From Paramecium tetraurelia (taxonomy: Eukaryota; Ciliophora; Oligohymenophorea; Peniculida; Parameciidae), in NCBI RefSeq assembly GCF_000165425.1, contig NW_001799646.1, positions 252,981 through 316,980 on the forward strand: a stretch of DNA of 64,000 bases, read 5' to 3'. A program made the translations under genes and the position numbers. The notes under the pieces are model-generated. The model was given only the letters and a program-made list of their open reading frames with translations, was not told the origin of the DNA and made no database searches. Shown here one piece after another: positions 1-13,456 of this stretch (the stretch's first letter is position 1; the number at the start of each line of letters is the position of its first letter).

Positions 1-1
1 G

Positions 2-2485
2 ACCAAAAGTTCCGATTTTGATGAAAAATAAAATGATTAGATTACTCCTTCGATATATTATGGATAATTATACGAAATATCTGCTAAAAATTACTAGTTT
101 ACGTAATAGGATTTAAGATAATAGATCTATGGATATTATTTAAAAGTGTAAATAAATGAGCAATTAGCACCCAAGGAAAATTATCTTATCAAAAAGAATA
201 TTCTTACTCATTAATTTAAATATTCAATTGAATAAAACTCATATATCTGTATCTTATCTTATCATTATTATCATAGTTGAACATTTAGGTTAACAAAATT
301 CCAATTATGAATCTATCAAAAATGATAGTGAAGTCTAAGATGACCCAAAGGTTTGTGTATTCACTCAGTAAAGTTTTCAAAATAGGAAATAGCCTTCTGT
401 GACTATTGTAACATAATAAGGATTAGGTCATGATATCAGGACTTTGAGATTGTTTCGGGGAGAAATTAAGGAGATAATTGATCTAGATTAAGATGAAGAA
501 GATGATGAATAAATAAGAGAATAAACTTAAAAATTAGAAATCTAAGATTAAAAAGAACAGTCTCAATAAATCAAAATATCTAATCAGCAAGAGCTAATGA
601 TTCGCCTCTTGAATATCCCTTACTCTCCAATTCTTAAGAAACTCATTTTTATTCTAAATAGTTTAATGATTGTAATGTTTGTTATTGCTATCGTTATGTA
701 CTCGATATTAAATCAGACTCAAAGTGAATTTTAATCTGCAATCACTCTTTTAACAGCCTCTAATTAAAGATTTGCATCTATACTAAAGATTTAATCAAAT
801 CTATAGGATTTAAGAGGCTCCTATTTTAATCTTGAACAATATACTATGAAAGCCACTAACGGTAAGTTTGCTGAAATAAATTTTGTTGAGCTTAGCAATG
901 AATTAAATATTTTATTAGAAAATGATAAGATTTTAACATCAGCCAATATTTTGATAAATGACAAATATTAATCCATTTTAGATATTTTTTAATCTGCCTT
1001 TGTGTAAATGGTTACAATTGACAATTAATATCATAATTTTACTTACCCTTAGGCTATTTAGTAAATGATAGCTAAGGCTATCACATTAAATGGCTCAAGT
1101 TTGTCAAGTTTTGTAGATGAGAATGAAGATTTTCATTATTATCTGCACAATACTCTGAACTCATTGCCAAAGTCTCAATTAGTTTCACAAGCATATTACT
1201 ATTCGAATATTCTAAGTTTAATTGATAATCTTTATTTTGAAGAAATCTCCTTTTTTTCTATTTAGATGAGTTTTTTAACATTGATATTACTGTTTTTTTA
1301 ATTATACCTTTATTTTCATCAAAAAGAGCTTAAAGAGATTATTTCTTTGTATTTAATGATCAGGGAAGATTAAGTTAAAAAGATTGTAAATAAATTTTCA
1401 ACCTTTATATAATTGCTATAAATGAATGAAAATGATGAAGTATTTATTTTTTAATTAAAAGATTGAATCAATTGAAGAAGAGCCTGTAGCTTAAGATGAG
1501 TAAGAGTTCTATTTAGGTTAATCAAATAGAAATAAAAAAAAGAAATCCGTTTTCGAAATTAATAATTATAAAAGAGTACAATTTATCTCTTTGTCATTTT
1601 TGATTCTACTGTATTCTTTTTTTTCTTACTTTTACTTTTCAGCGACTGTAAAATCTTTGATCTATAAATTAGATAATTACTGATTAAACAAACTCATTAG
1701 TACCGTTGGTTAACTTAACATCCTATCTGCCAATACAATATAGGTTGATAGACAATAGTATTAAAGAGTTGCTTTATGACGAAAATGCAGTCTTATTTGA
1801 TGAGCTTAATTCAATAGAGAAATTACAAACTGAATTAGAAGGGGTCAAAAATTTGGATGCTCAACTTCATGCGTTGAATTAAGAAAATGAATAGATTCTA
1901 TCAGATCAATATAAATAGATATTCAATGAAATTTACATTCAAAACCCATGCAATATCATATTGGCTTATGATTCATCAGTAAATTAATCTGCATGTTTGA
2001 CTTTTAATAAAAACATTTTGTAAGAAGGATTGTCAATTGCGATAACAAATTTTTTTGAAAATGCTGAAAACATATTGTAATAATATTCTTATTATGATAA
2101 AAATGCTGTATATAATAATTTAACCTTTAATATCAGCACAAATCATAGAAGAAATTACACTCTTAATATTTTTAATACAAGAATTGGGAATGCAAATAGA
2201 AAAATGCAAAAGGTATTTATCCGGATATGCCACATGTAACTATCAAATGAATTAGAAAGCTATTTGAGTTAGCATTATTCAAATTTGGAACTATAATTTT
2301 CTCTGCTTTTCATGATATTTTGTGTGATATCAATTCTAGTATATTTTGTGAGTTGGATTCCATTGCAGATTAGATTTTATCATGACACTAGAAGGGCCAG
2401 AGAAATACAATCACTTATTCCGTTGGATCTTTTTAATACTTGTTAATCCTTACAAGTATATCTTCGATGGATTAAAGAAAATTGA
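2..2485 (+). CDS. Multi-pass membrane protein, 3' part (5' end outside window)
   Basis: The frame is open from base 2 and ends at TGA 2483-2485. At least three short introns are needed, near 249-276, 1439-1460 and 1650-1674; each starts GTA and ends TAG or AAG. The protein has an acidic, Gln-rich linker, then hydrophobic segments around 640-720, 1265-1320, 1580-1640 and 2290-2370, separated by long, probably extracellular or lumenal stretches with several N-x-S/T sites. The segment before the first helix could be the end of a PAS-like domain. The overall layout resembles the large ciliate families of PAS/TmcB-like membrane proteins, but no diagnostic motif is seen, so the family is a guess. 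The coding-gene call is secure. Confidence 0.75.
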
Positions 2486-2548
2486 TTGATTTGAAATGAG
2501 ACTAAACAAACATAGCTGAATATAACTTTATTATTTTATTTTAACTCA

Positions 2549-2866
2549 TCATATTTACCCTCCCACTTGTTCTATGACAACATCAATTTCATCTCCTGTT
2601 TCCATTCCAATCTAAAAAACATTTTCATTTTGATATTCTTACATCTGCTGGAGTTTAGGTCTCTAATATTCTTTCCCCATCAAATAAGAATCTAACATTT
2701 TAGATTTGTAACTAATTATATTTTAATGTCTTACATTTTGTCTTGAACAATATGCATCCATCAATTTCTTAAATTGGGTTTACTTTTTAATTTTAAAAAA
2801 CACTTCTTCACCGTCTTGGGACTTAACTTTGAGATTCAAATAGTCTGCTTATTGCTGTTCTGCCAT
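2549..2866 (-). CDS. SUMO: SUMO (small ubiquitin-like modifier)
   Basis: After removal of two introns (23 and 31 nt) an 87-residue protein results. The ubiquitin-like fold is obvious: YLNLKVKSQDGEEVFFKIKK at the N-terminal side, then the SUMO hallmark VRFLFDGERI, then DEIDVVIEQVGGQI at the end. SUMO is joined through its C-terminal Gly to lysines of target proteins by E1/E2/E3 enzymes, mainly in the nucleus. The di-glycine is followed by only two residues (Gln-Ile), so a SUMO protease must trim a very short tail. The start is the first ATG of the frame. It lies tail-to-tail with the upstream membrane-protein gene (63 bp between stops) and head-to-head with the kinase at 3119. Confidence 0.95.
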
Positions 2867-3118
2867 TTTAAGATATATATATGAATTAAAATTCTTAATC
2901 GAAACACATTGCTAAAAATACTAAATAATGTAATGATTTTAGTTTAATTGTTAGGCTATATATTTAATTATTAGATTATATACATAATTATTAATAATTG
3001 AAATGTGAGATCATATAAAGAAACAGTTGAATGAAGAGTAATGATTAAGAAGAGATTAATTAATTCATGATCTGATATAGTATGTTAATTAAATTTTATA
3101 AAATTAATTAAAAATATT

Positions 3119-4752
<1,634 letters not shown>

Positions 4753-4869
4753 TATATTATAAAAATTGAAAAATAAATTATTTATTTACATTCTTGAATA
4801 ATATAATTATTCATTCAAACATAAAATTAATGAAAGTTTTGCCTTTCAGCATTAATATTGATAAATTAA

Positions 4870-5218
4870 TCATCTATTAATAGATCACGATGAATTCTAC
4901 ATCCTCGTTAATGGATCAGTTTAAATTTAATTAAAACTTCATCATATATTATTATTTAAGATAAACATAAACCATACTAACTTTTAGTTTATTATTCTTT
5001 TATCCAGAATTATTGGGATAAAATTTATGAAAACTTATTTGAATTATTTGAATTATGAATCTTCAATATAAAATATTAATTCATATGTGGTTATAGAACA
5101 TTTTGATGATTTTGAAATTATTTTAAAGAAGAAACGTGCTAATTTTATTAATAATCATAAGCAATTTTGGAAAAAGATATTTTAATTAAGAACAAATTAT
5201 TTTAGACTTTATTTTTGA
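4870..5218 (+). pseudogene. Relic of a cyclic-nucleotide-binding domain
   Basis: A frame of about 115 codons is open here and carries a stretch like the start of a cNMP-binding beta-roll (DHDEFYILVNGSVQIQ). A later part, IEHFDDFEIILKKK, resembles the end of such domains. The phosphate-binding GE(L/I)A...RxA cassette between them is not recognisable, and no start codon, intron set or partner domain is visible. It is best read as a decayed host gene fragment from a family that is abundant in ciliates. Chance openness in AT-rich DNA is the alternative. Confidence 0.35.
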
Positions 5219-5287
5219 AATACTAAATGGTTATCGTTATTAATCAATTCTAGTAAAACAATAATTAACCAAAAAATGATTATTCAA

Positions 5288-5491
5288 TCATTGTTGTACA
5301 TTCGTTTGGGTTTTGGTGTTTTACTCTCTTAAACGGCGATTAAGTATGGGATTATTATACGGATTGAATGTAGTATAGACTTCAGTTGTCTCTTTTAAAA
5401 TAACTTCTATATCTTGAGATTTTTTTGCCTTCGCCATAACTTGTTTCAACTATCCTTTATTGCTTTTAGTGCTTCCATGACAGATTCCCAT
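5288..5491 (-). CDS. Small protein with N-terminal MG (possible N-myristoylation), unknown
   Basis: A single exon of 67 codons begins MGICHGSTKS, which fits the N-myristoylation pattern (Gly at 2, Ser/Thr near 6-8) with a nearby Cys that could be palmitoylated. The rest is basic and then polar (KAKKSQ, NPYNNPILNRRL). No domain is recognised. It is one of several unrelated MG-starting proteins in this window. The 3' neighbour is the cNMP-binding relic and the 5' side opens onto a 2-kb gene-poor stretch. The coding call rests on length, the Met-Gly start and natural composition, so it is moderate. Confidence 0.55.
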
Positions 5492-6060
5492 AATAATTTT
5501 ATTTATTAAATTATCTTCTAAAATTATTTTAATCAGTTTATTGGCTTCATTAATGAAAATCATATGAATTAAATTATATATTAGACATTCACTTTTTAAT
5601 GAAGAGTTAAGCAAATAAACAGAAAAGAAAATTTGCTAATTTTTAAATAAATAAATATAATAATATATTGATAAACAAACAGAATAATATATTTTGAGAC
5701 TAATTATTCAATTGTTAAATTAGCTTTAAGTATGATTAGTTTGTTCGATAGCAATCTTTATATTTAACCCTTAAAACAATTTTAGAGTTTACAACCATGA
5801 ATTATTTTTATTTTATTAAAGAAGTACATATTCCTAATTAACGAAGATGTTAATCAAATTAATTCTTTTAATATGGTAATCTAAAAATATTGTCCAGTTT
5901 CTATGTAGAGAAAATAAAAGTTTTGCCACTCTAGAATCTAATTATAAATATTAAATTATGAAATATAATTAATTATATTTCGAAAAAAACATCAAAACTA
6001 TTTTTCATTTATTTTATTTTAAATAAATTATATTCGAAATAATATTAAATAATATGATTA
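5492..6060. other. AT-rich gene-poor stretch, possible coding traces
   Basis: No complete gene is seen. Around 5820-5940 (+) a short frame (KKYIFLINEDVNQINSFN) is weakly like the entry strand of a cyclic-nucleotide-binding domain, which is interesting beside the relic at 4870-5218. It is interrupted and too short to call. Confidence 0.3.
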
Positions 6061-7624
6061 ATTGGAACAAAATGCATAATTACTTATAGAAATTACGGAA
6101 TTGAGCTGAATGAGAACATGAACTAATATTTTAACAAAATTAAGAAATTATACCCCTTAGTAATAAGGAAACTTTAGAATAAGAAAAAAATATAAATTAA
6201 ATAAAAGTATACAGATATACGATATTTATTGGTATCCAAATATAGTATATGAGATTGCTTGAATTCAATATCTCCAAATTATTAGATTAATTAGAAAATA
6301 ATTTTGAGGTTTAATTATTGTTGAAAGCGTTTAGGCAACTAATAGAAGTTATTTATAAAGTTTTTCAAAGAGAGCTATTAATTTCTATTGAATGGTGTCA
6401 TAACTAATAATTCTAAAGTTATTTATAAATTAATTTTAGATCTCAATTAAAAAAGATTTATTTAGAAATTTACTAAAATATCCTACTTCAATAAGAGTGA
6501 ATCAACTGAAATTGATAATTAGATATAAAGGAATTGTTACTTAAGTGATTTTACATATTTTATAATTTACTTAATATTATTTTAATGACTCCAATAGCAG
6601 AATTAAAAACCTTATATGTTAAATACTCTAATTATTTGTTTTTGAAGGGCTTTGGTTTGCTGATTAATAATTTATTCTAAATTTATTGATATTAAACTAT
6701 ATTTCGAATCAGAATTATAATTTTTTATGGTCATTATAATTCAATAGATTTAATTAATAGTTGAAGCTAAGGAAAAACGATAAATAATAGCCGAAATTTT
6801 AAATTAGATTCAGAATAGAATTTTTTTACTTGAGGTGAAATAGATTTAAAATTCAAACCTTAATGAAATTAATGACTTTTGAATTTCCTCAAACATCTTC
6901 GCTTTAAGATTGTTTATTTTTGGAAATAATTTTATTACACAACATTTCAATAGAAGTTAATCTTGTATGGTTGATACTCTCATATTTGACTTTGAAATTA
7001 CTATCTTTCATTTATCTATTGTTCCATTATTATATAAAATACAATTTTTAAATTATGTGTAAAATTAAATATGAATAAATTAGTTATAGTAGCTTTATCA
7101 AAATTTTAAGATTTTTTCAATAGATTAATTAAATTTATATGTTTTTGTTAGCAGTTGGATTCCTAATGGCATTAATTCTAGGGTTTTATTTATAAAACAC
7201 AACTTCAAACCACAAGTTGCTAATAATATGAAATCAATAAAAAGGCTATTTGTATATTTGCAGAAAAGGATATCGAAGATTATGATTGATTAAAATATAT
7301 CAAAAATGTAAAAAAAAATTACAGAAGAATTTAATTAACATAAATACTATATATAAACAACATATATTTTAGTTACAAGAATCCTAAATTCAAAAGAATT
7401 TAGCAAATCAATAATGGTACACTGATTTTTTCTAAATTAATTATTTAAATGGAGAATATATTCATTAAATATTAACATTGCTGAAAATCGAAAATATTTA
7501 AGCTTGAACTTAAATTGAAAAAGTCCAAAATAAATATAATGAATAGTTCATATTAAGAGTTGAATGGTTGAAGGAAAAAAATGAATTGATAATAATCAGA
7601 AATGAATAGAATAAAATCGTTGTT
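6061..7624 (+). pseudogene. Probable decayed membrane-protein gene(s)
   Basis: Several disconnected open stretches lie on the plus strand. One runs from about 6117 to 6514 (about 130 codons, Leu/Gln/Lys-rich). One at 7055-7231 holds a good single transmembrane helix (MFLLAVGFLMALILGFYL). Charged segments follow at 7255-7330 and 7520-7630. TGA triplets and frame changes separate them and no consistent intron set joins them. This fits a decayed host gene rather than an intact one, but a poorly resolved real gene cannot be excluded. No family is assigned. Confidence 0.3.
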
Positions 7625-8224
7625 TCATTCTTCTTTCTTTAAACACATACAACAGCAGTTTAAAAACTGAGACCATTTGTTCAAAAATTACTAATCTTGT
7701 TCTTCTATATAAGACGCATTACGGTGTTGAGATTATAAATCATCATCGAATATTTAACCACTCAAATAAAGCAGCTAGGATAAGTCTTCTTTAAACTTAG
7801 CAATTTCTTTCTAATTTAGGGCACTTGTAAAAAGTAAAATAACATTTTAGATATTGAGTATTTTGGAAATTTATTGCTTGATGGAATTATATGAATGGAG
7901 GGTTTTATCACATTTACATCCTATAAAGATTATTAGAGGTTTGTCCTTAACGAGATTATGATGATATTCTAAATACAATAATGGGTTTTGATGTTCTAAG
8001 TTGATGGCAATTGCAGCAACAGGAGCAGTTTACTGAATATTATATTCATTTGATGGATTACCTGGACAATCATATATTAGTATTTTTAGTTTGTCTATTT
8101 AAACTTTTCTAAATTCTTAATAAATAGTAGGAAAGGTTGTGATTGATTCGTTGCAAAGTGCGTTGATTAATGAAGTCTTTCCAGCATTTTGATCTCCTAT
8201 AAGCAAAATACGAGTTTATTTCAT
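7625..8224 (-). CDS. Atypical Ras/Rab-like small GTPase
   Basis: A single exon encodes 199 residues. The P-loop GDQNAGKTS is intact near residue 10. The switch-II DxxG motif is DCPGN, without the catalytic Gln. The guanine-specificity motif is GCKCDK instead of NKxD, and TSAL serves as the last motif. A Cys cluster (CCCMC) sits near the C-terminus and could be lipid-modified, although three to four charged residues follow it. The protein should bind nucleotide but may hydrolyse GTP poorly; that is inferred. It stands 35 bp downstream of a similar gene on the same strand, so the two look like diverged tandem duplicates. Confidence 0.85.
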
Positions 8225-8259
8225 TAAGTGGATTTGATTATAATTTATAATATATAAAT

Positions 8260-8934
8260 TCAACAACATTATTCTTTCTAATTTTCCTTCTTCAAATGAG
8301 ATTTCGTTTTGAGAGTCGATCCATGACTTTTTTTGATTTTAGAAGCTTCAGAAGACCATTTTTAGAATAACTTATCAACTCCATTACCTGAAAGTGCCGA
8401 AGTTGGAAAGAAGATCATGTTTTTATCTGAGTTGTTGATGATGTTGACTTTTTTACATTTTTTTAGAATTTCTTATAAATTCTCATCAAGGGCTGGAATT
8501 AATCTTTTTTAATCCTTAACTAAATCAAGCTTGCATCCCACAATAAACACAGGAGTATTTTCAGAAGAATTATCATAAATTTTATCAGTCCAATTTTGAA
8601 TTTGTACTTCAAGTTATTCACTTAATTAACCTTCTTAATTCTCATAATATTCCTACTCTGGTAAGCTAAATGCCAGAACCAATGCGGAAGCATCTTTTAT
8701 GAATGAAAGTGCTAAATCAGAATTTCTAGCCAGACCAGCAATATCGAAAATATTGAGATTAACACGTTTTCCATTTAGCTTGTAATCTCTTATTGATCTA
8801 AAATCCACAGCGACTCCACAATTCTAATTTCCACAAAATTTTTTCTCAGCCACTCTCAAAATTAAGGATGTCTTACCTGCTCCTTGGTTTCCAACAATTC
8901 CAAGTTTAATAGCCACTTCTTATTCATTATCCAT
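8260..8934 (-). CDS. Rab-like small GTPase with C-terminal CC
   Basis: A single exon encodes 224 residues. Motifs: P-loop GNQGAGKTS (residues about 15-23), switch-II DIAGLARN (Leu in place of the catalytic Gln), GCKLDL in place of NKxD, and TSALSG. The protein ends EQCC, a classic Rab-type double geranylgeranylation site, so it should sit on a membrane. The Leu at the Gln position is the change that locks other Ras-family proteins in the GTP state. The start is the first Met, just before the first beta strand. The gene is head-to-head with the dynein light-chain gene, 113 bp apart, and upstream of its tandem relative. Confidence 0.9.
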
Positions 8935-9047
8935 TCCTAATAATCAAATAAAAATATTAATAAATTCATTTATATATAAGAGTTTTTTATATTACAAATA
9001 CTAGCATTTTTACACTTTTAATAATATAATATCAATAAGTAATTAAA

Positions 9048-9467
9048 ATGGCAGACGATGGTGGTGCAGATGTAAAAATACTTCTCTATACTGTAAGAAA
9101 GGAGAATATATTGGAGAAGAAGTAGCTAAGGCAATTGATGATGGGATTAATGCTGTATTCCAATTGAAAGAAGGGGAGAATCCTCCAGCCACTCTAATTT
9201 ATTCAAAAGAGAAGGTTATTAGTTGGAGTAATCAACTCTTAGACTACACAAATAGGAATTTGAGCAAACTCGACAAACCATTCAAGTATTGTGTGAGCTG
9301 CATCATCTAATAAAATAATGATTCAAAATTTACAGTTGCACGTATTAATTCAATTATAAATCATAGTTGGTGCTAGTTTTGATACAAACACTGATGGTAT
9401 ATGCAGTGCATAAAGAGAAATTAATGACATTGTAATTATTATATCTGTATTTGCAATGTTAATATGA
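9048..9467 (+). CDS. DYNLT: Dynein light chain, Tctex/DYNLT type
   Basis: Removing two introns (26 and 25 nt) gives 122 residues. The C-terminal half matches the Tctex1 signature: KYCVSCIIQQN, then GASFDTNTDGICS, then IISVFAML at the very end, in the same order and spacing as animal DYNLT1. These light chains dimerise and bind dynein intermediate chains in cytoplasmic and axonemal dyneins, as suits a ciliate. The start is the first ATG. The N-terminus is short and acidic. Confidence 0.93.
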
Positions 9468-9578
9468 TTATTATTATGCATTTTATGTCAATTTAAAATA
9501 TATTATATATATTAAAATTAATTCTAAATATAATTCTCCAATGTTTTGATCACTAAAGACATTCAAATTTAAACTCGC

Positions 9579-9765
9579 TCATTTCTTCACATTCCAAACT
9601 GATAATTCGCTTAAATTTGTTCCTGTTGTCATAATTTCATCTTCATCAATTTTAATCAAATTCCTTCTTAAGACTCAACTCAATTAGATAGCAATTGAAA
9701 TTCTCACAAATTTTGAAAAACAAAGCAGTGTTAATTTTATGAAAGAAGATATTCACTAATTTCAT
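9579..9765 (-). pseudogene. Possible fragment of a WD-repeat protein
   Basis: About 50 codons from an ATG at 9765 to TGA at 9579, if a 34-nt intron is removed. The last part reads IDEDEIMTTGTN...LSVWNVKK, like a final WD40 blade and similar in shape to the end of the B-box/WD protein at 47746-49932. It is too short for a working propeller, so it is more likely a relic than a gene. It lies between the dynein light chain and HSF genes. Confidence 0.3.
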
Positions 9766-9884
9766 TTATCTGTGCCAATATAATATAAAGTTTAAATTTG
9801 TTTTTTTAAAGCAATCTTTTTGTTCTATTTTTGTGATATTTAATTGGAAATAAATCTTGAATATTCCTTAAAAAAATAAATAAT

Positions 9885-11059
9885 ATGTCAAATCTATATC
9901 CCAATATCTATCCCCACCTAAAAGTGAGCGTGCCTTCATTTTTAATAAAAACTTACGAAATATTGGAAGTATTTTGACTATAATTCATCATTAAGAATGA
10001 TTCATTATCGCATCTCATATCCTGGAATAGTGAAGGGACTGCTTTTATTGTCTATAATCCAAACGAATTGTCATCCCAAGTCCTAGCCAATTATTTCAAG
10101 CATAAAAATTATCCTAGCTTTCTAAGGTAAGTATCATTATAAATATAGACAACTAAACATGTACAATTTTAAAAAGACAAGAAATCAATATGGATTTAGT
10201 GAATTTAGACACAAGTGGTTTAGGAAGGGCTAATAGTAAAAAAAACTAAATCCCTATTTCTAGGAACATGATACAATATATCCGACGCAGAAATTAAGAG
10301 GAATCAGATTAAAAAATAGACACGAGAGAACAAAATCAAGAACTTGATTTTTATAAACAGGAACATGAAAATATTAAAATATTGATTCAAGATCTTCAAA
10401 CAGGCCATAAAGAAATACAAAAGAACTTGGCAAAATCCTTAGATTAGTCAACCTCTTTGAATAAATAAAATTTTATCACTCTGCAAGTATGAAAGTACAT
10501 ATATATATATAGAAAATTCATTAAACCCAATTAGAATTTAACAAAAAATATGATTATGTGACCCTCATGCTCACAAATGTACTAACCAATCTCCCAAATA
10601 TATGTATATATTAATCTTTAAAAACAGTAACTAATTTTAAAGAAGCAATTAAAATTTGTTAAGATGAACCAAACATATACAAGACCTTACCCTGCTCAGA
10701 AAGCGGAGCATCGACACCCTACCCTCAAGTGTTCCCCTATAATCAATACCAGTTTTACACCTAGAAATAATAGCCATGTATTTTGTCCCTTTATAAATTT
10801 CAAGATTATTTTTATGATTAGAACTAATATTTCTACAAAAATACACCCTAATTGGCCATCACAGATGTGTAGAACAACAATTATTGTAAGATTCGTTCCT
10901 ATTTTAAAGCTCCTGCCACATACTCAATTTCAAACAGTCAACAAAATTCTCCTTATAGATATTCAAATATCCCATAAACACAGTATCCTTTAGATTATGC
11001 AAACATCGAATAAGTATAAATAACAATATTTTTAGTATAGTTTAAATCAATAAGTATGA
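9885..11059 (+). CDS. HSF: Heat-shock transcription factor (HSF)
   Basis: Five introns (22-28 nt) are removed to give 349 residues. Residues about 15-110 are an HSF-type DNA-binding domain: VPSFLIKTYEIL at the start, HLISWNSEGTAFIVY, NYFKHKNYPSFLRQLNMYNF with the recognition helix, and GFSEFRHKWFRKG. A Gln/Asn-rich spacer and a heptad-like helix (EHENIKILIQDLQTGHKEIQ) follow, probably for trimer formation. The tail is rich in Asn, Tyr and Gln. HSFs bind nGAAn repeats in promoters of chaperone genes. The gene ends only 12 bp before the stop of the TBC gene on the other strand. Confidence 0.93.
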
Positions 11060-11071
11060 TTTTATAATAAA

Positions 11072-12858
11072 TCAAGTTTTTTACTCAAAAACATCTTTAA
11101 TATTCAAATCTATATTAATTAATCCAGTATTTTTCTATAACTCTGTCAAGAATTATATTGTAATTGATTCTCGAATTTTTGGCAGTTCTTCCTTCTAATT
11201 CTAAGTCCTCTCTATATAAGCTGGAATCTAACATTGACTCGTATCATCAGTTTATTAAGATTTTGTTTATTATGGAGATCTGCCTCTATTTTGTTATGAA
11301 GTGTTTGGAGATTGCTGAATTTGGACACTTTTGACCATTCTTTAATATGAGTCTGTTTCTATTTTATATTTTTATGGGTTCATTTTTAATTTTTATTCTT
11401 ACTCCTTCTAATTGAATACTTTCAATGGAAAAAGAAGAAAATCTTTTATGGGACTTCTTGTTCTCTTACTAACCTAATTAGTTTTCTGAGTTTATTTCAT
11501 GTTTACTAATTCAACATCTTAGATATCAGAGTATTAGATTTCTCTAATCAATATGATATCGTCTGATTGACATATATGATTTTATCTTAATATCATTTAA
11601 TCATAATTTTCTAAAATCGATTATCTGTTTTGGGTTTGATCATAATCTTAGATGACTTTTATATTTTGTTCTTGAATAATAATAAAATCAAGATGTCTTT
11701 TATTTCTATTCCAAGCCTCCAGAATGTATTGACACACAGGTGATTCAGGATTACATTTTTTTTATTTCAGATCTAATAAATATGCATCCAATTATTAAGC
11801 ACTTTGATTACTTCTCTATTAAACCATAAGAACCACCTTTTTCGAATACTCCTATCTCACAAATTATAATATTTTATTATTGATATAGATTCTGTTGTAT
11901 TCCTTGACATATTATTCCCTATCTTAATAGCTCTAAATGAAGTTCTCTATTGACATAATAAATGTGCCTATGTCTTAGCATTATAATAATATGGCCTCTG
12001 ATAAACTCAGATAAGTGAGAACACATTTTATCAACGCTTTAGATCCATCTAACAATAATAAATCGATAATAGTTTCGCTCAATCGATTGTGTAGAGTAAA
12101 ACAGCAAACCAACCATTAAATTATAATTAAACTTGTATCTATCTGCAATCTTTACATATGACTAATCAATTGAGGTCTTAAAAATTATAGGAGATCTTTG
12201 ATTATGAAATCATCACATTAAACTCCATACAAATGATTATAATAATTTGGTGGTAAGAGTGTCTCAAATAGAAAACATAAGAACCAGAATGTTTCCTAGA
12301 GAGATGATCAAAATTATACCTCTTCGCTGAAATGCTGAAGGAAATAATACGCTATATAATTAAACCCTTAACAATATCCAATTTATGCATTACGGATACT
12401 ATATGCGTTTAGTATATTGCTCAATTTTGCTCGATTCTCTTCATCCTAAGTAGTCCGTAAAATATCTCTTTTAATTATTTCTTAAAACTGAGATGGAAAA
12501 TGCTGAATATTCTATAAGTTCCTATATTAGCATGAATTGTTATTAAGATTATAATTTATATTTGACAAGACTCTCCAGTATGGTTTCAATGATTGAGTTT
12601 AAATCTTCTCTCTTAAGACGCATTTCAAAGCCTAATTCACACAGCAATCTGAATTGTTGCAAATTCTCACTAACTATGATTTGATTCTAATAATACTTCT
12701 TCATCTTTATCAAATGATTAGAAGTATTTGATTTAAGCATTTAGCATAGATCTTTTTTTTAGATTCTTTTGCATATCACCCTTCATTTTTTCTATGAAGA
12801 TCTTGCTCTGAAGAAAATCTGTCATAATTTTAATTTGTTCATCATTTTCTTTTATCAT
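11072..12858 (-). CDS. TBC-domain RabGAP
   Basis: Two introns (23 and 24 nt) are removed, giving 579 residues. The TBC domain begins near residue 110 with the arginine-finger motif IKRDILRTTQ. The glutamine-finger motif follows as IGYCQGFNYIAYYFL, then SLIIIQWLVCCFTLHNRLSE and the LLLLDGSKAL helix. Both catalytic fingers (Arg in IxxDxxRT and Gln in YxQ) are present, so it should speed GTP hydrolysis by a Rab. The C-terminal 200 residues are Gln/Ser-rich and look disordered. It is close to several Rab-like genes, but no pairing can be deduced. Confidence 0.92.
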
Positions 12859-13456
12859 TATTAATAATAAATTATATTCAATTAATTCCAAAATTATGTT
12901 CAATAATAATACTCAGTCTTGACTTATATCTAGATTTAGTTCAATTATGAAATCTCCATATAGAGATATTATTTTTATTGATTTTATCATAAAAAGTATG
13001 CATTATTTTTCAATTGCAATATATTGTTGATTGTTAAATCTCTTATAATTTAAGTGGTATCAAAACAATATTAGCATGATTAATTGATAAAATAACTATT
13101 AGATTATGATGATTATATTTCAATACAAAAAAACAATAATTCTATTTATTAATTATTTTCAATATAATATATGTTTTTATATGTTTTTATTTGCTTTCTT
13201 TCATTATTTTGTTATGATTATGTTTCAAAAATCAATTGATATCAGTTAGACTAAATAGACATAATCAGTAATTTTTTGATTATCACTCTTTTTAAGCAAT
13301 TAAATAATGTTAATAAATAAAGCATTGCCCTTGATGTTTTAATATTATTTTATAAGGGTTGTGGGATCGCTTTATACATTTGATAACTTAATAGATTGAA
13401 ATATTAGGGTAAACACAAGAATTTGATTATTAATATTTGATAATTTATTTCTAACA
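12859..13456. other. Intergenic, AT-rich
   Basis: This is the divergent gap between the TBC gene and the Rab gene. It must hold both promoters. Nothing coding or RNA-like is recognised. Confidence 0.6.
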
